64,000 bases of DNA from JAIBAJ01 sp965284645. GTDB taxonomy: Bacteria > Bacteroidota > Bacteroidia > JAIBAJ01. The notes beneath the pieces are model-generated. The model was given only the letters and a program-made list of their open reading frames with translations. It was not told where the DNA came from and did not search any database. The first letter of the stretch is position 1. Every line of letters begins with the position of its first letter. The position numbers were made by a program, and so were the translations under genes. Where the stretch lies: NCBI GenBank assembly GCA_965284645.1, contig OZ260106.1:3782001-3846000 (forward strand), written 5' to 3'. Shown one piece after another: positions 1-7,798 of this stretch.

Positions 1-180
1 CTTCCTAAAATTATTTCCTCCTTGTACCCAAAAACCCTTTTCCACCTCCTATCCCAAAAAATTCTTCAAAAAGGGTAAACCACTTTAACCAAAAAGTTCG
101 AATTCAGCTATCGTATTAATCCTAGATAAAACCCAGTGCGGTAAGCAAAAGCTTCGTAATTCGGTAAAGGTGGAGGCGGG

Positions 181-329
181 CGTTCGGGCAACGATAGAGC
201 CAAATACCCCACAGGGATGCGTAGGCACGGAGCAGACCGAGGAGTATGGGCGATAGCGTGGCCCTTGAGCCCTTGCAGCATGCTTGTTTTTATCGGGAAA
301 GCGGTTTTTGGGCGAAAGGGAGCCCGCGA
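181..329 (-). repeat. GC-rich structured repeat, copy 1 (element C)
   Basis: This GC-rich block lies in AT-rich non-coding DNA and reads in element sense on the minus strand. It shares the two conserved cores of the family (an AACGATAGAG...CCCACAG arm and a CGGAGCAGACCGAGGA arm) with the copy at 18709. The variable hairpin has arms CCCTT (262-266) and AAGGG (316-320). Before the IS insertion it would have lain a few hundred bases 3' of dxr, in the same direction. Bases 1-180 hold no gene that I can support. Confidence 0.8.
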
Positions 330-332
330 GAA

Positions 333-410
333 AATGAGGAAAGAGGAAAGAGGAAAGAGGAAAGAGGAAAGAGAAAGAGAAAAGAGGAAAGAGAAAAGAG
401 AAGTTAGAAA
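333..410. repeat. Purine-rich heptad tract (AGGAAAG)n
   Basis: Four clean copies of the 7-bp unit AGGAAAG are followed by degenerate GAAAGAG/AAAAGAG units. The tract sits beside element C copy 1. A matching pyrimidine tract sits beside the copy at 16440, in the same relative order once orientation is considered. The short ORF across it is low-complexity and is not called as a gene. From 411 to 490 there are further degenerate ~7-bp phrases (AATCTGG, CAACCTG). Confidence 0.75.
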
Positions 411-492
411 ATAGGGAATCTGGAAATCTGTGAATTTGCTAATCTGGCAACCTAGAACCCTGACAACCTGAAAATCAATGAATTATCAGCGT

Positions 493-528
493 CCCATATC
501 TCACTACTCATATCTCACTACTCATATC
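493..528. repeat. 14-bp tandem repeat array, left part
   Basis: About two and a half copies of the 14-bp unit CATATCTCACTACT. The array continues at 1989 on the other side of the insertion sequence, so one array was split by the insertion. The last three bases, ATC (526-528), are repeated directly after the element. Confidence 0.85.
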
Positions 529-592
529 TGTCAGGGCCTGAAATATGTTGACCGTTTTAAAAGGAAAAGTAATTTTTAAAACCAACATAAAA

Positions 593-1021
593 ATGGCAAC
601 AAGAACAGAGTACAAATTAAGTCGTTCAGAACGGCAAAAGCGAGTTTTCAGTGAAGAATTCAAACGAGAAAGAGTAAAGGAGATTGATATGAAAGCGACC
701 ACAGTTTCCCAAGTATCTAGGACCTATGAGGTAAATCAATGTAATGTTCGGAAGTGGATGGAGAAATATAGTAAGCAATACAAAAAAGGCTTACGTTTGG
801 TAGTAGAAATGGAAAGCGAAACAAAAAAGCTACTAGAGCTTCAGGCAAAAATAGCAGAACTGGAGCGTATTGTCGGACAAAAACAGGTTCTGATAGACTT
901 TCAGGCGAAGATGATAGAGATAGCGGAGCAGGAGTTCGGGATAGACATAAAAAAAAATCCGAGAAAGAACCATCATCCACTTCTGGGAGCACAGGGAAGA
1001 ACTCGACTACAGCTTAAATAG
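593..1021 (+). CDS. IS3-family transposase OrfA (apparently frameshifted end)
   Basis: This is the DNA-binding subunit of the IS transposase. The start at 593 (MATRTEYKLSRSERQ) is preferred; the frame is open from 545. Residues ~20-60 form a helix-turn-helix (VSQVSRTYEVNQCNVRKWM) and residues ~75-110 a leucine-zipper-like coiled coil (LLELQAKIAELERIVG). After DIK the frame runs through nine A residues (949-957) into an unnatural tail. The other frame from 958 gives SEKEPSSTSGSTGKNSTTA and a stop at 1015-1017, which resembles the usual OrfA ending. One A has therefore been lost, or slippage on the tract is part of expression. Confidence 0.85.
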   Translation: MATRTEYKLSRSERQKRVFSEEFKRERVKEIDMKATTVSQVSRTYEVNQCNVRKWMEKYSKQYKKGLRLVVEMESETKKLLELQAKIAELERIVGQKQVLIDFQAKMIEIAEQEFGIDIKKNPRKNHHPLLGAQGRTRLQLK

Positions 1022-1055
1022 GTTTTATGCGGCTATAGGCGCCAGCAAGCAATCA

Positions 1056-1955
1056 GTGCACCAGATGCTAAACAGGCGCATGCGTAGCGAAGTAGAACAA
1101 TCTTACCTAATGCAGTTAATAGAGGACATACGCAGTGATCACCCGACTATGTCATGCCGAGCTATGTACCACAAGATACAGCCAGGCACCATAGGCAGGG
1201 ATAAGTTCGAGGCGTTGTGCAAACAATGGGGCTATTCCTCTATTCGTCCAGTCAACTATCAACGCACTACGGATAGCAAAGGGGTAATAAGATTTGATAA
1301 TCTTTTGGAGAAAGCACAAATTACTGGCATGAATCAAGCTTATGTTAGCGATATCACCTATTTTGAGTTGAATAATCGATTCTACTACATCACCTTTATC
1401 ATGGATGCCTTTACAAGGTACATAGTCGGATATGCGGTATCCGATAGACTTTTGACAGAAAGTACCACCTTGTTAGCCTTGAAAATGGCTTTAAAAAACA
1501 GAAAAGGTAAACTACCGAAGTTAATAATCTTCCATTCTGATGGTGGTGGTCAATATTTTGACAAAATATTCCTACAACTAACTAAAAAGTACGACTTCTT
1601 GAATAGTATGTGCGAGTTTGCATACCAGAATGGAAAGGCGGAACGTATAAATGGGGTAATAAAAAATAACTACCTGAAACACTGGGAGATAAAGACATAT
1701 AAGGATTTAGTTAGCAATGTTGACCGTGCGGTACATCTTTACAATACAGGAAAACCACATAAAGAACTCAAAATGAAAACACCATTGCAAATTGAAAAGG
1801 AACAATTAAATTTGCAACAGCAAACAAAGCCGAAGATGACAGAGTCATTTGACGCAAAAAGTCAATTGGTTCGGGGCATTGAGCCCCTCCCAATTGAAGC
1901 AAACAAAGCCTCAGAATCCAGATGTATTTTCCACAAAATATTATCTGAAGGATGA
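1056..1955 (+). CDS. IS3-family transposase OrfB (DDE integrase)
   Basis: This is the catalytic subunit, with an rve integrase core. The DDE residues are visible in YVSDITYF, FHSDGGGQY and NGKAERINGVIKNNY. The first in-frame ATG is at 1056, but the frame is open from 951 and reads family-like sequence upstream (SLNRFYAAIGASKQSVHQM). Normal product is therefore probably an OrfAB fusion made by frameshifting. Relative to the natural OrfA frame OrfB is in -1, as usual for IS3. Removing one A from the 949-957 tract would fuse the two directly. No internal damage is seen in OrfB. Confidence 0.9.
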   Translation: MHQMLNRRMRSEVEQSYLMQLIEDIRSDHPTMSCRAMYHKIQPGTIGRDKFEALCKQWGYSSIRPVNYQRTTDSKGVIRFDNLLEKAQITGMNQAYVSDITYFELNNRFYYITFIMDAFTRYIVGYAVSDRLLTESTTLLALKMALKNRKGKLPKLIIFHSDGGGQYFDKIFLQLTKKYDFLNSMCEFAYQNGKAERINGVIKNNYLKHWEIKTYKDLVSNVDRAVHLYNTGKPHKELKMKTPLQIEKEQLNLQQQTKPKMTESFDAKSQLVRGIEPLPIEANKASESRCIFHKILSEG

Positions 1956-1988
1956 GAGAAAGCGGTCAACGTTTTTTAGGCATTGACA

Positions 1989-2125
1989 ATCTCACTACTC
2001 ATATCTCACTACTCATATCTCACTACTCATATCTCACTACTCATATCTCACTACTCATATCTCACATCTCAAATCTCATATCTCACATCTCACTACTCAC
2101 ATCTAACATCTAACATCTAACATCT
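1989..2125. repeat. 14-bp tandem repeat array, right part
   Basis: About five copies of ATCTCACTACTCAT are followed by degenerate 7-bp units (CATCTCA, then AACATCT three times). The array runs into the 3' end of dxr, and the dxr stop codon lies in the AACATCT units. Repeats are contiguous without spacers, so this is not a CRISPR array. Confidence 0.9.
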
Positions 2126-3280
2126 CCCTCCCCAACCACTCCTTCGCTACCCTCCTCGTTTCTTCGTCGGTGTGGATGAGGTCGTCGAGGGTAGGATGGG
2201 CAATATAACTGGCCTTTTCCATGCAATACGCGATGAGTTCGGGAATGCCTAAAAAGGAAATGCCATCCTGCAAGAAAGCGGCTACAGCAATTTCGTTGGC
2301 AGCATTCACCACACAGGACATATTACCGCCTTTTTCGAGGGCTGTAAAGGCAAGGGCCAAACATTGGAAGGTTTCGAGATCGGGCTTTTCGAAGCTGAGA
2401 TTGGGGTATTGCAGAAAATCGAACCGGGGAAAATCGTTTTTCAAGCGCATGGGATACGCCAAGGCATATTGAATGGGCAATTTCATATCGGGCAGTCCCA
2501 ATTGTGCCTTGATGGAACCATCCTGGAATTGCACCAAACTATGTACGATACTCTGGGGATGCACCACCACCTCTATTTGATTGGCATGAATACCAAAAAG
2601 CCATTTTGCCTCGATAACCTCCAATCCCTTGTTCATGAGGGTGGCCGAATCGATGGTAATTTTGGCCCCCATGGTCCAGTTGGGATGCTTTAAAGCTTGC
2701 TCCTTTTTAATAGCCAACAACTCCTCCTTTTGCTTTCCTCTAAATGGTCCGCCCGAAGCCGTTAAAATAATTTTCTCGATAGGATTGTGAAACTCGCCCG
2801 CCAGGCATTGGAAAATAGCGGAATGCTCGGAATCGACCGGATAAATATTTACACCCTTGGTTTGGGCCAACTTGGTAATGAGTTCACCGGCTACCACCAG
2901 GGTTTCTTTATTGGCCAAGGCAATGGTTTTGCCCGATTCGATGGCAGCAATGGTAGGTTTAAGTCCGGCATAGCCCACCATGGCGGTAAGTACGGTATCA
3001 ATTTCGTCGCTGGCTACCACCTGTTCGATGGATTCGATACCCGAAAACACTTTAATTCCTTCGTCCCACAATTGGTCTTTCACCCATTGGTATTTGGATT
3101 TATCGGCAATAACAACGGTATTGGGTTTATAGTGCAAGGATTGCTGCACCAACAATTCGGCATTTCCGCCGGCCGTGAGTATTTCGACCTGAAATTGTTC
3201 AGGATTGGCTGAAACAACTTCCAGGCTTGGGTACCAATGGACCCGGTTGACCCTAAAATGGCAATTTTTCTTTTCTCCAC
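2103..3280 (-). CDS. dxr: 1-deoxy-D-xylulose 5-phosphate reductoisomerase, with apparent frameshift
   Basis: DXR converts DXP to MEP with NADPH in the non-mevalonate isoprenoid pathway. The NADPH-binding N-terminus (KRKIAILGSTGSIGTQA) is in one frame from a GTG at 3280. The rest (EVVSANPEQFQVEILTAGGN to the C-terminus, including TASGGPFRG, MGAKITIDSATLMNKGLE and VVHPQSIVHSLV) is in another. The switch is at about 3221-3226, where one base seems missing (GCCTGGAAG for an expected GCCTTGGAAG). Joined, the protein is about 392 aa, the normal length. The continuous open frame upstream to 3668 is antisense to the next gene and is not DXR. The stop lies in the AACATCT repeats. Either a recent pseudogene or a sequence error; dxr is normally essential when this is the only isoprenoid route. 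Confidence 0.85.
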
Positions 3281-3316
3281 AATTAAATTCTGGTGCAAAG
3301 AAAAGGAGGAAACGGC

Positions 3317-3324
3317 TACCTTTG
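3317..3324 (+). promoter_or_regulatory. Bacteroidota -7 promoter box (TACCTTTG)
   Basis: It matches TAnnTTTG and lies 7 bases before the ATG at 3331, implying a very short leader or a leaderless mRNA. It overlaps the region just upstream of divergent dxr. Confidence 0.55.
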
Positions 3325-3330
3325 CCGATA

Positions 3331-3801
3331 ATGGAAAAAACAACTAAAAAGTATGGTCTGGCTTTACTGTTTCTAACAGCCTGTTGGTTTGGGATGATTA
3401 TCGCCGTAGCCATGGAGGCCAGTTTAAGACCGAGAACGCCGGAATTGTTGCCGGAGCATAAAGGTTTGATGTTTGTCATAACCCGGACCATTTTTGAATT
3501 TTTCCAAAAGGCCGAGCTGCTTTTTTGTGTGGCCTTGTTATTTTTAAGTTCCAGGATAGGGAAAGAATGGTGGAAAATGGCCTTACCGTTTTTTGTTTTC
3601 TTCCTTTGTGTAGTGGAATCTTTCTTTTTTATGCCCCAGCTGGCTTTTCGGTCGGTTATGTTTTTCAAGGGCGAAACCTTACCCCCCTCGAACGTACATT
3701 TTTACAATTTGGCCGCTGAAGGCTTGAAATTGGTCCTATTAATTTTAATTTTTGTACAAACGGGTAAGTTTTTTTTGAAAGACGAATCATCCAAAGCTTA
3801 A
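3331..3801 (+). CDS. Four-helix membrane protein of unknown function
   Basis: 156 aa. The ATG at 3331 is chosen because it directly follows a -7 box; the frame is open further upstream but overlaps dxr. Four hydrophobic segments are visible: YGLALLFLTACWFGMIIAVA, ELLFCVALLFL, MALPFFVFFLCVVESFFFM and GLKLVLLILIFVQ, with a short charged C-terminus (KDESSKA). This looks like an integral inner-membrane protein. No catalytic motif is recognised. It is transcribed away from dxr. Confidence 0.75.
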   Translation: MEKTTKKYGLALLFLTACWFGMIIAVAMEASLRPRTPELLPEHKGLMFVITRTIFEFFQKAELLFCVALLFLSSRIGKEWWKMALPFFVFFLCVVESFFFMPQLAFRSVMFFKGETLPPSNVHFYNLAAEGLKLVLLILIFVQTGKFFLKDESSKA

Positions 3802-3870
3802 ACAACCTATTTTTGACAAACCAAATCCTAGAAATAAAAAATGCAAATCCAATTAATCAGAAATTATTGT

Positions 3871-3878
3871 TAACTTTG
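3871..3878 (+). promoter_or_regulatory. -7 promoter box (TAACTTTG)
   Basis: Matches TAnnTTTG, 20 bases upstream of the STAS gene start at 3899. Confidence 0.55.
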
Positions 3879-3898
3879 TCCATTATTTCACATACGAA

Positions 3899-4270
3899 AT
3901 GAATTTTACGACCGACAAGAAAGAGAAATATGCTCTAATATCCTTGAAAGCTGAAAAGCTGGATAGCCATGTTTCACCTTCCCTAAAAGCCGAATTGGTA
4001 GTTATCAATGCCGAAGGGTATAAAAACATCATTTTGGATATGAGCGACACGCGTTATTGCGATTCAAGCGGACTGAGCGCCATTTTAGTAGCCAACCGTC
4101 TGTGTAAAAATGCGAATGGTTCCTTTGTACTATCTGGGTTGCAACGTTCAGTAGCCAAATTAATTTCCATTTCACAATTGGATACCATTTTAAATATTGT
4201 ACCAACCATCGACGAAGCGCATGACCTATTGGCCATGGAAGAAGTGGAGCGTGGATTGGACAATGCCTAA
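3899..4270 (+). CDS. STAS-domain anti-sigma factor antagonist
   Basis: 123 aa, a single STAS domain. The motif YCDSSGLSAIL (residues ~59-69) contains the serine that partner kinases phosphorylate in SpoIIAA/RsbV proteins. Such proteins bind an anti-sigma kinase when unphosphorylated. No kinase or sigma factor gene is adjacent. The only plausible partner in the window is the SpoIIE-type phosphatase at 13236, which could dephosphorylate such a protein; that link is inference. The short acidic tail (MEEVERGLDNA) is not part of the usual fold. Confidence 0.85.
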   Translation: MNFTTDKKEKYALISLKAEKLDSHVSPSLKAELVVINAEGYKNIILDMSDTRYCDSSGLSAILVANRLCKNANGSFVLSGLQRSVAKLISISQLDTILNIVPTIDEAHDLLAMEEVERGLDNA

Positions 4271-4324
4271 CCCTGTAATTTTAACATCACCTAATAACAA
4301 ACAATCAAACAAAACAAAACAAAA

Positions 4325-5137
4325 ATGAAAAAAGGTTTACTTTCAATTCTTGCTGTTTCATCTGCACTTTTAGCCAGTGCACAATGTACTCCAGATGCAA
4401 ATTTATTTAATGGAGTAGCTGGTGGAAAATTGTTGCCAGATACAACAACTTTCAACAATGATGCTCAATATGCAGCAACTGTTGGTGTTGATTACACTGC
4501 TGTATTCAACTTGAAAACAATTACTGATACAAGTGCTTCTGGACTTGCAGTAAAAATCAAATCGATTAAATACATCGGAATGGATGGCGCACCTGCTGGA
4601 GCAGTTGTTACTACTGACCAAGCTGATGCTACTTGGGAAAACACTGGTACTTTCCCTGACCTTTCACCAGTTGTAGGTTGTGCAAGTGTATTCGTACCTG
4701 GTTCAAGCTTAACTACTACTGCTGTTTATGACCTTACTTTGAAAGTGGATTTGCTTTTGAATATCGCTGGTCAAGATTCTTGGTATTCAGCTCTACCTGC
4801 TCCAATCGGAACTGGTGACTATATCAAATATTCTGGTTACAAACTAAGCGTTGGTCCTGCTGGTATCGAAGTGCTTAACACTTCTGATGTTAACTTGGCT
4901 GTTTACCCAAATCCTTTCTCTACTTCAGCTGAAGTTAAATTTTCTTTGAAAAATGCTGGTAAAGCAACAATGAATGTAACTGACATCACTGGTAAAATTG
5001 TTAGAACACTTACTATGGATGCTAAAGCAGGTATCAACAGTTTGACTTTCAACAAAGAAAACCTACAAGCTGGTATCTATTTCATCAACCTTACTTCTGG
5101 TGAAAAAACGATCACTGAAAAAGTATCTATCCAATAA
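4325..5137 (+). CDS. Small secreted protein with T9SS type A sorting domain
   Basis: 270 aa. A signal peptide ends at LLASAQ, and the mature protein starts CTPD, like its paralogs at 5253 and 37785. The middle is a predicted beta-sandwich. The last ~75 residues form the T9SS sorting domain (VYPNPFSTSAEVKFSLKNAG, then GIYFINLTSGEKTITEKVSI). It is therefore expected to cross the outer membrane through the Por machinery and be released or anchored. Codon use is strongly biased (GGT, CCA, AAA), suggesting high expression. A terminator follows at 5154. Its binding target or function is unknown. Confidence 0.85.
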   Translation: MKKGLLSILAVSSALLASAQCTPDANLFNGVAGGKLLPDTTTFNNDAQYAATVGVDYTAVFNLKTITDTSASGLAVKIKSIKYIGMDGAPAGAVVTTDQADATWENTGTFPDLSPVVGCASVFVPGSSLTTTAVYDLTLKVDLLLNIAGQDSWYSALPAPIGTGDYIKYSGYKLSVGPAGIEVLNTSDVNLAVYPNPFSTSAEVKFSLKNAGKATMNVTDITGKIVRTLTMDAKAGINSLTFNKENLQAGIYFINLTSGEKTITEKVSIQ

Positions 5138-5153
5138 TAGTTGAAATATTAAC

Positions 5154-5183
5154 AAAAAAGCCTCGATTATTCGGGGCTTTTTT
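5154..5183 (+). terminator. Rho-independent terminator after the T9SS gene
   Basis: The stem AAAAAAGCCTCGA / TCGGGGCTTTTTT has a TTAT loop and ends in a T run, 16 bases after the stop at 5137. It separates the first cargo gene from the next two. Confidence 0.85.
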
Positions 5184-5216
5184 GTTTTTACCCTATGCTA
5201 TAAAATTATTTTTCAA

Positions 5217-5224
5217 TACTTTTG
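5217..5224 (+). promoter_or_regulatory. -7 promoter box (TACTTTTG)
   Basis: Matches TAnnTTTG, 28 bases before the start at 5253 and directly after the preceding terminator. Confidence 0.55.
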
Positions 5225-5252
5225 TTCCATAAAACCTACTAATCATTCTTAA

Positions 5253-6002
5253 ATGAAAAAACTTTTACTCTCCATTTTTACTTTATCGCTTGCTTTTCAA
5301 GGGTTTTCACAATGTATCCCTGATGGCAATACCAACGGTGGTTTGGCCTACCCTATTCCTGCCAATGCTGCTGGCGGGTCACCAATGGACACCATTTCAG
5401 GTGCCACAACTTCAGCTTTTCCTGACGTTGTGCAATTTAGACTTCCTTCTGATACTGTATTAAGCGGTCTTACAGCTACCATCGACAGTATTTGGATTGA
5501 AAGTATTACCAACTTCCCGGCTGGAACCCAATACACCTGTAACACACCAAACTGCAAATGGGCAGGCGGAACCAATGGTTGCGTTACCTTTTTAAATACT
5601 ACTGCAGGATCAGGTATTATTGAAGTTCAAATCAACCTCAAAGTAAAAGGTACTGCTTTCGGAAACACCCTTACCATTCCACAAAGCTTGTATTACAAAT
5701 TTGATGCAGCCACGGTTGGTATTGATGAAGTGTTGAATCCAAATGGATTTACCATGATTCAAAATATGCCCAATCCTTTTTCTGAAAAAACTACCATTAA
5801 ATTCAGCACTCCCACTAGCGTAAATGCACAATTTGAAGTACATAATCTCTTGGGCCAAACTGTTTATACCGAGTCTATTAAAGCCAACCCAGGTATCAAC
5901 ACAATTGAATTCAATGGCAGCAATCTGCCCAATGGCACCTATTTGTTTTCCATCAACAATGGTAAAGCTACCATTACCGGGAAAATGAATCTTTCAAAAT
6001 AG
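5253..6002 (+). CDS. Small secreted protein with T9SS type A sorting domain
   Basis: 249 aa. A signal peptide (LSLAFQGFSQ) is followed by a mature start CIPDGN. The middle has the family's pattern: FRLPSDTVLSGLTATIDSIW, then a short Cys loop (TCNTPNCKWAGGTNGC). The C-terminus is a T9SS sorting domain (NMPNPFSEKTTIKFSTPTS to NGTYLFSINNGKATITGK). It is related in pattern to the proteins at 6048 and 37785. It has its own promoter and no terminator before the gene at 6048, so the two may be co-transcribed. Confidence 0.85.
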   Translation: MKKLLLSIFTLSLAFQGFSQCIPDGNTNGGLAYPIPANAAGGSPMDTISGATTSAFPDVVQFRLPSDTVLSGLTATIDSIWIESITNFPAGTQYTCNTPNCKWAGGTNGCVTFLNTTAGSGIIEVQINLKVKGTAFGNTLTIPQSLYYKFDAATVGIDEVLNPNGFTMIQNMPNPFSEKTTIKFSTPTSVNAQFEVHNLLGQTVYTESIKANPGINTIEFNGSNLPNGTYLFSINNGKATITGKMNLSK

Positions 6003-6047
6003 TAACTCCTAAAATCATAACCTATAATCCACTTTTACTTAAATTAA

Positions 6048-6857
6048 ATGAAAAAAATCTTTTCAACCACAGCTTTAATCGCTGCTAGCCTAATCACCTT
6101 TGGGCAATCAGTAGATATCTATTCACCAGCTTCTCTTCCAGGAGCCGCAGTAGGTACAAATTACAACCAAGTAATCACGTTTACCGTTCCTTCAACAGCT
6201 ACAATCGGTACCGCTGGATTTGGTTTACCAGCAGGACTACCTATTCCAATTCCAACTAGCTTGCCAGCAAACATTACCTCTACAACTTTGACTGTTGCTG
6301 GACTTCCTGATGGAATTACTGGAACTTTTGACCAAGCCTCAGGAATGTATGATGCTGGTGCATCTGGTACCCTTACCTTAAGCGGAACTCCTACAGCAGG
6401 AGGATCTGCCACAGTTCAAATTACTTCTTCTACCAGTGGTTCTGCATCCTTTTCTGCACCAATTGGTGATATCGATTTTACTTTCCCTGGAACTATTAAT
6501 GCTGGTGTAGCCAATGTTCCTGTACCAGCAGCTCCACAAGTATTCGACAAATCTTATACCTTGGATGTTAGCACTGGTATCGAAGACTTAAACCTAAATA
6601 GTTTCTCGGCTATCCAAAACATGCCAAATCCATTTGCAGGTAAAACAACGATCGCTTTCAGCACACCTAGCGTTGAAAAAGTTGCCTTGAAAGTTTTTGA
6701 TATGCTTGGTAAAGAAGTTTTCGCTACCAACATCCAATCAAAAGTTGGTGTAAATGAAATTGAATTCGATGGCAGCAATTTGAAAGAAGGTATCTACTTC
6801 TACAGCTTGACCAACGGAAGCAAAAACTTCACTCAAAAAATGCAAGTAAAACGCTAA
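6048..6857 (+). CDS. Small secreted protein with T9SS type A sorting domain
   Basis: 269 aa. A signal peptide (ALIAASLITFGQ) precedes a Thr/Ser/Pro/Gly-rich beta domain with putative-Ig phrasing (LPGAAVGTNYNQVITFTVPS). The T9SS sorting domain (NMPNPFAGKTTIAFSTPSVE to EGIYFYSLTNGSKNFTQKM) is very close to that of the upstream gene, consistent with tandem duplication and drift. The stop is 4 bases before the RNase Z start, so RNase Z may depend on the same transcript. Confidence 0.85.
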   Translation: MKKIFSTTALIAASLITFGQSVDIYSPASLPGAAVGTNYNQVITFTVPSTATIGTAGFGLPAGLPIPIPTSLPANITSTTLTVAGLPDGITGTFDQASGMYDAGASGTLTLSGTPTAGGSATVQITSSTSGSASFSAPIGDIDFTFPGTINAGVANVPVPAAPQVFDKSYTLDVSTGIEDLNLNSFSAIQNMPNPFAGKTTIAFSTPSVEKVALKVFDMLGKEVFATNIQSKVGVNEIEFDGSNLKEGIYFYSLTNGSKNFTQKMQVKR

Positions 6858-6861
6858 TTGC

Positions 6862-7767
6862 ATGAGAATTCTCATCCTGGGAAGTGGAAGTGCAACACCT
6901 ACCGTAACCAGGAATCCTACCGCCCAGATACTTGAAGTTTCTGGGCGGTTCTTTTTGATAGATTGTGGAGAAACTACCCAGTTATCCCTGCTTCGAAAAA
7001 AGATTCCACTTCTTAAAATCAACCATATCTTTATTAGCCATCTCCATGGCGATCATTGGCTGGGTTTGCCCGGTTTGATTTCGAGTATGCATCTTGGCGG
7101 ACGAACAGCCCCCTTAAAACTCTTTTGTCCAACAGGAATGGAGGTGCTTCTTCAAACCATTTTCCACTATTCCGACACCCAATTGCAATTTGAAATTGAA
7201 TACCATTTTCACCACCCAACCGAAAAGAACCTAATCTGGGAAGATGAAGGAATGGAAGTTTTCAGTTTCCCCTTATCACATAAAATCCCTTGCAATGGTT
7301 TCCTATTTCAGGAAAAACCCAAACTTCGTAACCTCCGCAGGGAAGCCATCGAAGTATATAAAATTCCGGTGGAATCCATGATGGATGTAAAAGCTGGCAA
7401 GGATTGGCAACAACCCGATGGTAGAATTATTTCCAATGCCTTGCTAACCAAAGCGCCCAAACCTTCATCCAGCTATGCTTTTTGTTCGGATACAGCCTTT
7501 AACCCTGACTTACCATCGTATTTCCCACAGGTTACGGTCCTGTACCATGAGGCAACCTTTACGGAGGAGTTGTCGGATAGAGCCGTAAAAACCCAGCATT
7601 CCACCGCAAACCAAGCAGGTAAAATTGCCCACATGGCTGAAGCTAAAAACCTTTTGATCGGCCATTTCTCGTCGAGATACAAGGAGTTGAATCCATTTTT
7701 GGTGGAAGCAAAAAGGCATTTTGAAAACACCACCTTAGTTTTCGACGGTTTTACTTTTGATTTTTAA
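6862..7767 (+). CDS. rnz: Ribonuclease Z
   Basis: 301 aa, normal for the short-form tRNA 3'-processing endonuclease. The metallo-beta-lactamase metal motif is SHLHGDHWLGLPGL (residues ~61-74). Further ligand and family motifs are FCSDTAF, YHEATF, the HSTANQAGKIA segment and LIGHFSSRY. It removes 3' trailers from pre-tRNA. The ATG at 6862 lies 4 bases after the upstream stop. No separate promoter was recognised. Confidence 0.95.
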   Translation: MRILILGSGSATPTVTRNPTAQILEVSGRFFLIDCGETTQLSLLRKKIPLLKINHIFISHLHGDHWLGLPGLISSMHLGGRTAPLKLFCPTGMEVLLQTIFHYSDTQLQFEIEYHFHHPTEKNLIWEDEGMEVFSFPLSHKIPCNGFLFQEKPKLRNLRREAIEVYKIPVESMMDVKAGKDWQQPDGRIISNALLTKAPKPSSSYAFCSDTAFNPDLPSYFPQVTVLYHEATFTEELSDRAVKTQHSTANQAGKIAHMAEAKNLLIGHFSSRYKELNPFLVEAKRHFENTTLVFDGFTFDF

Positions 7768-7783
7768 AATAGATTGAAATTTG

Positions 7784-7791
7784 TAACTTTG
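7784..7791 (+). promoter_or_regulatory. -7 promoter box (TAACTTTG)
   Basis: Matches TAnnTTTG and ends 8 bases before the response-regulator ATG at 7799. Confidence 0.55.
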
Positions 7792-7798
7792 CACTACT

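Larger units (their letters stand above)
529..1988 (+). mobile_element. IS3-family insertion sequence (1460 bp)
   Basis: The element has imperfect 26-bp terminal inverted repeats. The left end starts TGTCAGGGCCTGAAATATG at 529, and the right end, read inward on the other strand, starts TGTCAATGCCTAAAAAACG from 1988; both continue into GTTGACCG. It carries a helix-turn-helix/leucine-zipper OrfA and a DDE OrfB. A 3-bp target duplication ATC flanks it (526-528 and 1989-1991), as usual for IS3. It landed inside the 14-bp tandem array. Confidence 0.92.

Noticed and set aside
217..414. 65-aa open frame
   Set aside because: It crosses element C and the purine heptad tract; the product is low-complexity Lys/Glu/Arg and not gene-like.
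1989..2125. Possible CRISPR array
   Set aside because: The 14-bp and 7-bp units are contiguous, with no spacers and no cas genes nearby.
3281..3668. Continuous open frame extending dxr to 521 aa
   Set aside because: The extension is antisense to the membrane-protein gene at 3331 and lacks DXR sequence; the real N-terminus is in another frame.
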